Notes under the pieces: model-generated | Databases searched by the model: none | What the model saw: only the letters and a program-made list of their open reading frames with translations | Told to the model about the DNA's origin: nothing | Shown here: one piece after another, positions 11,471-21,640 of the stretch | How positions within the stretch are numbered: the stretch's first letter is position 1 | Layout: each line of letters opens with the position of its first letter | Made by a program: the position numbers and the translations under genes | Assembly: GCA_001574975.1 (NCBI GenBank) | Contig: KQ965873.1 | Location: forward strand, 1 to 64,000 | From: Gonapodya prolifera JEL478 | Lineage: Eukaryota; Monoblepharomycota; Monoblepharidomycetes; Monoblepharidales; Gonapodyaceae | Length of the DNA: 64,000 nt | Direction: 5' to 3'

Positions 11471-14185
11471 ATGGCTTCTTCCTCACACTCTCCAGCAGCA
11501 AACAGAGATGCTGACGTCGACCAAGGAATCCAGCCACTCAAACTCGCACTCAAATTCTCTCATCCGTCGTTGTACTTGTACTACCGTGTCAAAAGCTCAG
11601 GCGAGGATGAATCTTGCTTGCTCGAGCCATGCAACCGTTCAAGAACGTATGATGCTTCCTCTTGCAGGTCGAATACGCGTCCGGAAGATGCCAATCCGTC
11701 AGTTCGCTGACGACGATAAGGATGGCAACAAGCACATTATCCCCACCACATCACCCTCTACCCACGACGTCGCCCGCTCTTTAACAATGCGTCATACAGC
11801 GTATCTCGGTCAATGCAACCAGGCGCAGCTCGAAAGGCTGATCCGGAAGGTGCGCGAAGCCCGCCAGCTCTGGGCTATGAACGGTGACGATAAGACAGGA
11901 GGCGAAGACCCCGTCAATGAAGCACTGACAGGCGAAGACGACAGGCTTGCATCTACTGGCCCTTCTTACTCGGGACATCAGAATGAAAGCGGGGAAGGCA
12001 TCTCGAGCAATGCTATTCTAAATGCCGTTAGCAACCCCGTCCCACTCACCAAACGAAATGTCCTCTCAGACCAAAATAATGATGACCTTAATAAACTAGA
12101 GTACGCAAAAACTTTCTTTGAGGAAACCGAATACTTACACTTTCCTCTTACAACAGCGATGCAGCGCTGGAAGCGGCGAAAGGTGCCATGCAGCCCCTCT
12201 TTGAACAGAACCGCATCGCTCCAGGTGATCCTCGCTATGTATATGATCTTAGGGTGAGTGGCAAACTGGACTCTTCGCCCCGGGGCTCGCCTATTCACGG
12301 TCAGAAATTGCTCCAGAAATCTTTCGCTCCAGCTGCGTCGAATGAATGGGACGATTCGGAGCGCTCTTCGAAAAGTAGCTTTGCCTCCGAGAAAGATCGA
12401 GGATCTGTTGAGCAAAAGGACGATATGCTGGAGGAGGACCCTTCGGACAACTCTTCGCTCACATCAGCTCACTCAGGAACAGTTGGCAAGGTTCAAGCTC
12501 CACACAGCACTAAAGCTGCTCCAACAGAAGCTACCGCTGTGCTCACCACCTCGACTTTCGTACTTACTTCTCCACAATTTTCTCGATCAGGGACGGTGGA
12601 GTCAGTGCCGGAGGTTATTGTCCAACCTCCCACCCCACCAACGGCGGAATCCCTGGAAGAGGTGCCAGTGAAGATTACTTCGCCAGATCTCCCACCGCTG
12701 CCCGCGCTTGAGCAGAGTGTCAATGCGAAACCCTCTCATCTCGAGGAGGAACGGCCTCTCGCAAAGGACAGCAGTTCTTCGCTACCTACAGTGATTTCGG
12801 GAACTGCTGACAGAGTCGCCAATCAAAGCTCCACCAAACCTCCCTGGTCTCCCTTTCCAGACCCGAGCGCTTCTAACGACTCTGAAAGTTCTGATGATCC
12901 TCTATCTTCTGTCTCAAAAGGTGATGGGCTCTCGAAGGATGACGAAGGGGAGGATCTTTCCAAGTTGGACGGAGCCGGGGGGTCGGATGTTTCGGAAGCA
13001 GCGTCAGAGCTGGCATCGGCCGTGGGCAATATCATCGGCGCGATATCAGGCTCCTTCCCTCTCCTGAGTTCTAGAAGGGGATCGCCGGATAATCTTGCGA
13101 AAGTCACAGTTGAAGAAGAAAGTTCCCCGGATGCCCCGCCCCATGCCACTCAAGAGCCAGTGCCGACTGTGGAACCAAAGCCAGCGCCATCTGAACCTCG
13201 AAGGCAGACTCGCGACTTCACAGAAATATCGGGTATTTCGGATGTATCCGATGTGAGCGGGGTGGTGGACGAACCCATTTCTGACGTGGATGGGTCGGTG
13301 ACGTCCCGAGACCGTAGTGGTTCGACAGGCCAGACTCCCAACCTGGGAGCTCTTTCTTTTAAGGAAAGCGAGGAAACGATCCCGGTCGCCGTCTTGGAGG
13401 CCGCTGGAAAAGGATCGCAAATTCTCAACCCGCTGCCAATTCCTTTGCCTCTTCCTCTCCCGCTTCCGCTTCCTGAAACAGCTGGCGAGGGCCCTGAAAC
13501 CAAACCGCAATCCCTACCATCACTTGACTCCGATGCCCGCGTTCCTCCTGTGACCGCGCCTTCATCTCAAATCCCGGAGCCCGAACGCAGCGACTCTGAC
13601 TACGCCACATCTCCAAGTGACTCGGGTCGTTCCTCGGAGAGCGGCCACCACAGCCGCGCTGCCTCGAATTTGTCACGCCTGTCCGCCGTCTCTGGCATCA
13701 CTGGTGTCTCGGGTGTCTCGGGCGTCTCAGCCTCGAAATTGTCCGCCGTCAGTGCCAACACGGACAAGCTCGTCGATGATGTTGTGGAAGAGCTCCTCCG
13801 CAAAACCGGTGGTGGGACGTCTCCGACAAAAGCGACCACTGGGGTGGAGGAGTGGACGCCAGACACACCAATTGCACCGCAACTCGAAGTCGAGTCGCCC
13901 AAACCTGGCGTTATGGGGTCAGCCTTCTTGCTGTCGGCGGTGAGCGAGAACGACTGCGAGAGCGATTTTGGCGTCGGTGGGACCGAGGCTGACGACGTCC
14001 GGGGTAGCGGGGAGCGTGACGACATGTCGCGTGGAAGTTTGCAGAAGAAGGAGAGCGGATCATTGTCGAAGGATGGAACACCTTTGGCAGCGTTGAAGAA
14101 GGTCGACAGCGGCAGTGTCGATGACGCGTATGAGGAGAGTATTGCGGAGGAGATCGTGTTCGATGAGGTCGATGAAGATTTTTGA
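11471..14185 (+). CDS. CEP19: CEP19-like centrosomal protein with long C-terminal tail
   Basis: Exons 11471-11585, 11668-12100 and 12157-14185 (both introns GT-AG, 82 and 56 nt) give 858 residues and sum exactly to whole codons. The N-terminal third follows animal CEP19: LYLYYR then IRVRKMPIRQF (human IRQRIMPVRNF), HTAYLGQCNQAQLERLIRKV (human HKSYLEQ...LEKLFSFLR) and DLNKLDDAALEAAKGAMQPL followed by DPRYVYDLRV (human DDPNFVYDIEV). CEP19 sits at the centriole/ciliary base and helps RABL2 and intraflagellar transport enter the cilium, so a role at the zoospore flagellum is likely. Unlike the short animal protein (about 165 residues), this one continues for some 600 Ser/Pro/acidic residues, probably disordered, including an (LP)n run near residue 590. 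The second junction rebuilds the conserved LNKLDD motif, which supports the splice choice. Confidence 0.85.
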
Positions 14186-14460
14186 AAGGAAGGGGTTGTG
14201 CGATGGAAGGACGGGGGGGAAAGTGTGAACAGAAACGATATGTGGGAATGTGCTCCACGTTGTGGGAAATTCAACTATGATCTCTATTTATCAATCAAAT
14301 TTGCTTGCTATGAAATCCAAAGATGCACATCAAACAATTGCAATACTAATGCACGTCCAACTGATGAAAATCGCAAACGTCACTTCAAATCTTCGTTTCA
14401 ACTTTCGTCACCCACACTTCCCCTCCCCACAGCTCTCTCTGGCTCAGCTCCAATCCATGT

Positions 14461-15699
14461 TCAGGTCCACATTCGACGACCTTTCCAAAATGCGCCGCCC
14501 CTGTCACGTCCCGACCCTCTGACGACAATCCTCAACAGCAACGCAGCGTCGCACTCCCCGACGACAGCCACGGACGCGCTCGCGGGAATGTGTTCTAGGA
14601 AGAGCGTCCAGTCGGAGAAGGACGGGCTGTGGGTGTCGTCGTCTGAATCGGATGTGGAATCGTCAAAGCGGACTTCGAGGTGATCCAGGTTTGGCGCGAG
14701 GGTGTGAATGTGACACGCGTCGTGAACGAGCAGCGCCCTTCCGTACTGAGAAAGTCCCTCCACGTCGATGACGAGCGTTCGCAGGGTGGTGCAGGGTGTG
14801 TAGAGAACGCAAAAGCCGCCCAGAGGGACAGGTCCGATCTTGTTGAGGTTGAGCTCGTTCGCCAGGCGGAATATGTGCGGGGTGTCTCCTGATACGGTGA
14901 GGGTGGCGAGTTTGGCGGGGAAGGAGGTGCATGGGTAGTCGGAGGCGCGACTGAGCTTGCCGTCGCAGAGCTCCAAGTTGGTGCATTCGGGGAAGCTTTC
15001 CTTGAGCGTGGAGAGTTGGTCGGGAGTCCAAGCTCCATTGTTGCGTCGTAAGAGTGACGAGGAGATGCTGACCGCAGATACTGTTGAGGCTGGGGTGTCC
15101 AAGCGCATTCGGTTGATGATGTCCAAGTCCATTTCCACACGTTTGACGCCCCCCTCCACGGATCCAAGAAAACGACCAATGACAAGTGCGACCGCCTCAT
15201 CAAATGTATCCCACCGGTCTGCGTTGTCAAGTACAGCCTTCACGGAGGTTGGACATGGTACAATCATCACATCGCACCCCGAAGCAGACCCCAATGAATT
15301 CGAAGGAAAGCACAACCTTTCCACCAACTCCTTGGCTGACATTTTCACCGAGCTCCTCGTGCGACGGTCGACGACGCTCGCTTTGTCCCGCCACAAGGGT
15401 ACCCGCAGTACCACATCAGCCACGATGGGCCTGCTACCCGTTCCCTCCATCACTTCCCCCAAGCGAGCTCTGCAGATACGCGCAACTGCTCCGGGCGTCG
15501 GGTCGCATTCCATGGCGCTTGTGACAAAGGGCGTCTGCCTGGCGTTTTTCCACGCTGAGCACACCAGGGGAACGACATGGACGTAATCGTGGGGAGGGAG
15601 AAGCCGAAATATGGTCTGCAGGGTTTCTCGAGAGAGGGAAGACGCGGTGGCCATTGGGTCGGTTTCAAAGGTTTGAAAGCCCGAGGTGCTACCTCCCAT
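14461..15699 (-). CDS. F-box protein with leucine-rich C-terminal region
   Basis: A 412-codon uninterrupted minus-strand frame; a second possible start (MATASS) is at 15654. Residues about 20-60 match an F-box (LSRETLQTIFRLLPPHDYVHVVPLVCSAW). The rest alternates hydrophobic strands and helices (TNLELCDGKLSR, LATLTVSGDTPHIFRLANEL, LRTLVIDVEGL, LDHLEVRFDDS), as in diverged leucine-rich repeats of fungal F-box proteins. Likely an SCF substrate adaptor; substrate unknown. It is convergent with the CEP19-like gene, with 275 bp between stops. A spliced upstream exon around 15734-15919 is possible, but no splice choice gave a clean frame. Confidence 0.8.
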   Translation of the reverse strand: MGGSTSGFQTFETDPMATASSLSRETLQTIFRLLPPHDYVHVVPLVCSAWKNARQTPFVTSAMECDPTPGAVARICRARLGEVMEGTGSRPIVADVVLRVPLWRDKASVVDRRTRSSVKMSAKELVERLCFPSNSLGSASGCDVMIVPCPTSVKAVLDNADRWDTFDEAVALVIGRFLGSVEGGVKRVEMDLDIINRMRLDTPASTVSAVSISSSLLRRNNGAWTPDQLSTLKESFPECTNLELCDGKLSRASDYPCTSFPAKLATLTVSGDTPHIFRLANELNLNKIGPVPLGGFCVLYTPCTTLRTLVIDVEGLSQYGRALLVHDACHIHTLAPNLDHLEVRFDDSTSDSDDDTHSPSFSDWTLFLEHIPASASVAVVGECDAALLLRIVVRGSGRDRGGAFWKGRRMWT

Positions 15700-16432
15700 G
15701 AAACGTGACTGTGCACTGTGGCCACGAATTCACTCACCTTCCCAGAGCCAGAACGCTAAGTTGATTTTGATAAATTATCGCTCTTTGTTCCATGCTCACA
15801 AAGATGTCATCGGTTAAAAGCGCGGCTGATGGTGCTGAGCCGCAAGAAGAGAGAAGAGGTTTTAGTTCGGTACCCTTACTGTCCAGTGTGCGTCGTAGCA
15901 TCTTCACACATGCGTGCATTTTGTTGGTCTACAAACTTTGGTCACTGGCCTTGCGTTTTGATTTCCCCCTCACACCGAAATTTCCACACCTCGTCTTCCG
16001 ACTTCGAGGTGAGTCGGCCAACACGGGGACGCGATGACACTTGGAATTTCTGAATCTGGAGCAACTTGCTGGAGAGTCTCGCCCGCGGCCGGTGGCATGG
16101 GGGACACCCATATGGCGCCATTGTGGGTTCACTCCCCACCACGCGCCCAGACACCAACCGCAGCTGAGACGTTGCTGGCTGCAAGGATAGAACACGACTA
16201 CTTGCCAATCCTGCCGCGACCCATCGCGGGAGTGGAACTCAAATCTAGCGGGCGTGTGGGTCAGGGTCAATATGAAAGGGTGGGACGGAGACAGAGCTAA
16301 GGCGAGAAAGGAACGCTCGCACGTCAATCCTGACATTCGTTTTTCTTCCAAGCGGCCGCTAGCCTGTCTATCTCTCCCCCACCTCATCTACTCTCGGTAC
16401 CACCACCCCAACCCATCCTCCCTGTTCCTAAC
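15700..16432. other. divergent intergenic region
   Basis: Upstream region of the F-box gene (minus) and BTB gene (plus). Short frames at 15734-15919 may be 5' UTR of the F-box gene. Pyrimidine-rich stretches lie just before the BTB start codon. Confidence 0.4.
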
Positions 16433-18376
16433 ATGATGTCATTCCAACGCGAGCCTTCCGCATCTCCTTCCCAGGGCCAAACCCACGCCCAGCTGCAACA
16501 GCAGAACGTGCAAATCCAGCACCCGAACCCAATCACACACAAGCTCGCGGGACTCAACCTGAACGGGAGTGTAAGCTTTGGAGACCAGTCCTGTGAGTAT
16601 ACAAGACTTCGTTTTTGTGGCCATATTCTATGGGAGGCAGTGGGAATGGTGGTCTTGTCGCCTCGGGGCTCTGTATCCTCGCACGTGACAAAACAAAAAT
16701 GACAGGCTCACGGCAGATGTATGAAGGTTGTGGCACGGATTCTGGACTACTGGATCCCCTTGCGGAAGTGGAGTCACACCATACGCTCTCTGGACACCGA
16801 AAAAGTGTCCCCATCCAATCTTCTCCACTAAACCTGCCTCCCCTGCAGCCGTCTCCCCTCCCCTCCTCCCCAACCCGGACTACGCCTCCATTCCGCCTCC
16901 TCTCGCCCCCACCGGCGCCCCATCGCACCTGCGTCCCCCTTCCGTGGACTCGTCCGGCTCCGCCTCCACTTCTCCCGTCGCCCCGCCCCAGGTACACCAG
17001 ATGCAGATGCAGGTCCCTCCTCCCCAGCACCACGACGTGATTTGTCACCACATGTATAATGTCGGATTCGTGGGTGGTGAGTAGAAGGAGTGCTAGGGTG
17101 GTGGTGGCAAACAAAGGTTGGACTGGGGGAACTTATTGGGTCAACACTATCCACGGGGTAAAGGTGTACTTCTTCACATTCTTTTGCGCCCTACGACGGA
17201 GATGTATTTCAACTGGAATGCCCTCACAACACTTTTGTCGGAATTCGGATTCCGGATTGCGGTCCCGGCCTGATTAGCGGAGTCCACCACATTACTCACA
17301 CCCTACACTCCCCCCACCAACCCTTACCACGCAATAGGCCACTTCTCCGACCTTGTTCTCCGATTCCAGGGTCCGCAGGTCTCCCAGGACGTGTCCGCCT
17401 TCCGCCTTCACCGGATCGTCGTGGCGCAGAGTCCATACATTGCCCAGGTGCTGAGACAGAACGAGTGAGTACTGCTACCCATTCTTGGGACACGTCATGT
17501 TTCTTCGCTTTCTGTGGGCTGACTTTTCTCCCGTCGTTTACCGCGCTGTTGCGTGTCCACAAGGTACAGCATCTCCCCACTCGACCTCGTCGTGCACATC
17601 ACCGACCCCCACATCAGCCACGAAGGCCTACACATCGCCTTGGGTCACCTGTATGCCTCCTACTCTCTCCCACTCCTCGCCGCACCCCACCCCGACCCTC
17701 TCCGCCGCTCCGCCCTCCTCCGCTCAGCCCTCGCCTCGGCGTGCCTCCTGCACCTCCCCGACCTCGCAACGCGCATCGCCGAGCTCGTTAAGCTCGACAT
17801 CCGCCGGGACACAGTGACGGACTACTGCGCGTACGTGGGCGGGGAGGTCGCGCGCGCGTACGGGCCCTGGGCCAGAGAGATCCGCGACGCCGTCACGCAG
17901 TACCTGTGCCGGGACGCGGCGCGGGAGGCCAAGGAGCGGACGGGTGGGACGGCGTCGGTGTGGGAGGAGGGCGTGAGCGGTGAGGCGTACCGAGACTTGG
18001 TGGCCGGGTTCGCGGAGCTGCCGTTCGACTGGCTCAAGAAGGTCGTGGAGAGCAGGGGGTTCGACTGTCCATCCGATTTGGAGAGGTGAGTTGGAGAATG
18101 CTTTGGTGGGGAGAGGTGCGTGGAGTCGAAAAACTGGACCCATCTTCGCCCGTCACCCGTTGCTCCAGGTTCAACTTCGCTAAAGAGGTCCTTGCCGCCC
18201 GTGTCCGCGCACACCGCGCCCGACCCAACGAGGAGAACGTCTTGCTTGCGTTCGGCGGCAAGACCCAAGGGCAGGCCAACGTCGCGCTCGTGAGGAGGAC
18301 CAAGAGCGCGGGGCAGGGGCAGGGACCGGTGAATGGCACGGCGGAGAGGAAGGTGTGGAAAGCCGGGGGAGAGTAA
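16433..18376 (+). CDS. BTB/POZ-domain protein
   Basis: Exons 16433-16592, 16849-17076, 17338-17464, 17564-18085 and 18169-18376 total 414 residues with every phase consistent. A Gln/Pro-rich N-terminal region is followed by a BTB core: MYNVGFVGGHFSDLVLRF, then FRLHRIVVAQSPYIAQVLRQNE and a typical LHRxxLxxxSPYF-like helix. A C-terminal helical segment (LPFDWLKKVVESRGFDCPSDLER FNFAKEVLAAR) resembles the tail of fungal BTB proteins with a BACK-like part. BTB proteins commonly serve as Cullin-3 adaptors or dimerisation modules; which applies here cannot be told. The third exon start was fixed because removing 17077-17337 joins GFVG to GHFSDL in frame. The ATG at 16433 is doubled (MM). Confidence 0.8.
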
Positions 18377-18810
18377 TCAAAATGTGTAATGGAAGTCGAG
18401 CGTGGGCGTAGGGGTTATGTTTGCATGAGCAGGAGCAGGAGCAGGGTGGTGCGTCATGTGGTGCGAGGAATGCATTTACCACAGATAGTCCCCGTTCGCC
18501 GTTTGTTTTCCTCAAAGTATGAACAACAGGGAAAAAATACGAACCATCTTAGACATCACGTGAAAAAAGATCTGGCTTACATTTCCATTTTCCAACAACC
18601 TATGGCTTACATGTGCGACTTCACTTTTCCCTCCTCTTTGGTGACGGGTGTCAACGCGACGAGAAGTAGACATAGAGAAGAGGAGAAGAGTGTCACTCTG
18701 GGTGCGAGGTCAGCGTGAGGCTGGTGTTCATGCAGGAGTGGGTGGGTGTCGGCTAAATGTAGTGACTTGCAATTCATCCGCCTGACCAAAACCTAACTCG
18801 TGCGAATCGA
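18377..18810. other. intergenic region, no supported gene
   Basis: 434 bp without domain-bearing frames between the tandem BTB and RING genes. Confidence 0.5.
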
Positions 18811-21292
18811 ATGGAAAATCCAATCCAGACGAGCAGCGAAGGACTGCTGGGGAAGAGCGCGGCGGCTGGACAGAATCAGAGACCCGAGCTCACTGCGGAA
18901 GAGCCACGGCATCGAAGGGAAATGCCGTCACCAGTACGACGGCAACCACTCCAGCCGATAAAGCACATGAATCAACTCTACACGCCCCCACAATCTCCTA
19001 TGCTTCACCCCAGTCCGTCTGGAACGACACCAGAACACAAAAACCTGCAGATCGCACACACTGCAGACGCGCCGAACCAAACCGGCAGGCGCACACCACC
19101 CGCAACCCCACCTTCTGAGATATGCACGCCTGTGGAGATGTATCTCACTGAGGGTCAGGTGGTCGTGGATTCGGGTGGAGACGAGAATCAAGGGTCGAGC
19201 CATCAACTGAGTCAGACGCTCAAGTGTTCCATTTGCTCTCGCGTGCCACTCAGACATTACACGTTCGCAGGTACGTTTGTGCTCCCATCTTCGCTGTCAT
19301 GCAGCTCACGTTCTTGCCTCAATGTACTTTATCTAACAACACTCCCTCGACGTCCAATAATCATCATCCATCTCCCCCATCATCTCAACTCTCATTAATT
19401 CTAGTCCCCGTACCTAGCGCCCTTAGCCACTCCTACTGTGCATCTTGCCTTATCTCTCTCTTCTATGAAGCCGGGAAGTCCAAGTCCACCAGCACCTTTG
19501 CTGTTCCGCTGGAACCCCACGTTGTGTGCAGAAGACTCTACGCCGCAAAGTGTCCTTTTACCAGGGTGGGCGTCTCGCCAGAGTTGGTGGCAGATGATCT
19601 TCGAAGAAATGAAGAAATCGAAAAACTCAAGGTTAAATGTTTGTTGATCGAGGTGCGTCGTCGTCCTTACAACCACCACCACTTTTGGCCACATCATTAA
19701 TCATCTTCATGTTGATGGCCTTTTCTGGTCATGCTCCTGGTCCGGCCCTGTTCCCCAATTCCGCCTTCACATAAAGGAATGCGAAGGGACCGTGAGTGAA
19801 TTTTATTTGCACTTTTCTTTTTTCTTCCCGTCTCCGCTGCGCTTGGGCTTGGTTGCTCCTTGTCTTTCTCGGTCATCCTCACTTTTCATAAACGGACTTT
19901 GATCTCTGCCTCCCTGCCTCCCTGCCTCCCTGCCTCCATTCCCTCCCTCCTCTCATCCTCTCAATGAAATCAAAGAACTCCGACCCATGCACCGTGGACT
20001 TTTCCCACCCTCTCTCATCAGCCTCGCTCCTCCGCTATATAATCTCAAGTTGTTCTCCTCCGCCTCCGCCTCCCGAGCTTCCCTCACAAGATGCGCCTAC
20101 CCCAGTCGCGGGACCACATTCGTTGACTGCAACCGATCAGATTGGAACTGGTGGTGGTGGTGAAGCTGGGATAGAAGCTGATGTCGAGACTGGAACTGCG
20201 AGCAAGTTGGTCGACAGTGGCACATCTGCGAGAGATGCAATCCCCATCGGAGCACCGAGCGGACGAAATGCCCTTTTTGTTGATGCCGCGCAATTCTCGC
20301 CCTCCCATGCCCCTGTCCCTGCGAGTTTCTTTTACCGTGGATTATTTCCCCAAGTTCAACAACCGCATCACATGGCGGCGGTGCTATCCTCGCAAGGTTC
20401 TGCACAAGGGACTACCTCAGTGCTCTATTACACTGGAAGCTTCGTGTCGGACAGCCGCACGGGAGGCGTACCCTCGCTGACTCCAGTCTTCCTCGCCAAC
20501 CAGAACTATCCATCCTCTGTTCCCACCATGATCATGATGCAAGCTCACCCATCAAGCGCACCAATCTCCTCTTTCTCCTTCAATAATTTCCACGCAACTC
20601 CCGGAGGCGCGCCGTATCTCCCTGTACTAGGCGAGTCCGCCTGGCGGGCGACGGCGCCTCTGCAGCCCAATGCGGGAAGATTTGTCCACCCACTCGCAAC
20701 ACCTCACGAAGCCTCAACCACCATGCCGAGCTCTGCTCTCTCGTTTGACAACACTCAGGCCACTCGCGAACGCCCGTGGTTGAATTCACCAGCCCAAGGT
20801 TCCCGTCCGATTGCTCCTGCTGCTGCTGCGGAGGCGCTTGGCGATACGTCGCAAGAGACACCGGCAACGCCAACCCCGTTCTACAGCACTCGTAGTATCG
20901 GGACCAATGCATCAGGTCTTTGGAGGATTGAGCCAGCCCCGTCTTCACTCGGAAGAACCCAGTGTACACCAAGATCAAGTGGGCGGCAGAAACTCAAGTT
21001 CCATAATTGCGTGCTGCAAGTACCACTATACTTCATCCTCGTTACGAACGAACTAAACAAACCTGAACTCACATTCAGCCCAAGGCTACTCCCTTCACCT
21101 ACCTCTCACTCATCGGTCACGAGCGGACCGCTCTCGTTCGGGGATCCAGACAGTGGGAAGGACGGTGCTCGAGGTGTAAGTACGCACCCGCACGCTGGTT
21201 CCGAGTTGGAAAGTTCGGGCAGAAGTACGCCTCAGGGAGACGCTGAAGGTGGACAGGATGGTGTGCGGGAGAGGAAGGCGAGGAGGGTGTGA
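18811..21292 (+). CDS. RING/TRAF-type zinc-finger protein, probable E3 ligase
   Basis: Proposed exons 18811-19270, 19405-19652, 19777-19791 (15 nt) and 19976-21292 give 679 residues in frame. A Pro-rich N-terminus is followed by a RING-type finger split by intron 1: LKCSICSRVP, then LSHSYCASCLISLFYEAG and AAKCPFTR, i.e. C-x2-C ... H-x2-C-x2-C ... C-P. Then LRRNEEIEKLKVKCLLIE-ECEGT resembles the start of TRAF-type zinc fingers. The last exon is Ser/Pro/Gly-rich and probably disordered, with many aromatic and Gln-Pro stretches. A role as ubiquitin E3 ligase is inferred from the RING. The link from the RING part to the last exon depends on the 15-nt exon; if wrong, the last exon would be a separate gene starting at the ATG at 19964. 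Confidence 0.65.
19906..19937 (+). repeat. microsatellite (CTGCCTCC)x4
   Basis: Four perfect 8-nt units in the third intron of the RING-type gene, followed by more CCTCC. It forms part of the polypyrimidine tract before the acceptor. Confidence 0.9.
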
Positions 21293-21640
21293 GGTGCGGG
21301 GCACTGACGTGGCGGGACGCACGATAGAACACTTTCTGCGCTGTATTTCTTTTCAAAATGTAACAAAAGGACAATGGAATTAATAATGAATTTTACACGA
21401 ACATTTTCGTCTCGCTGTGTGGGTGCTTTCGCAGGTGTCTCTGATGGAGTCCACCATTTGCAAGCACATTTAAATGCACGTAATCTTCAAACATTCTCAG
21501 AGACAGCACGTGAAAAATCTGGTTTTACATTACATTGATTTCCATTTTCCAAAACTTTAGCTTTGCTGGTGACATGGTTCAACTTCACTTTCGTACGTAA
21601 TGTAAAATCCCCACCGTTCAAAAAACGTTCCACGCCCTGT
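21293..21640. other. convergent intergenic region
   Basis: Lies between the stops of the RING gene (plus) and the GH16 gene (minus). AT-richer than its surroundings; nothing else recognised. Confidence 0.4.

Noticed and set aside
12823-13510. Minus-strand frames opposite the CEP19-like tail
   Set aside because: Mirror the biased codon use of the tail; no domain or start context.
15734-15919. Upstream exon of the minus-strand F-box gene
   Set aside because: Both plausible splice choices meet a stop; kept only as possible 5' UTR.
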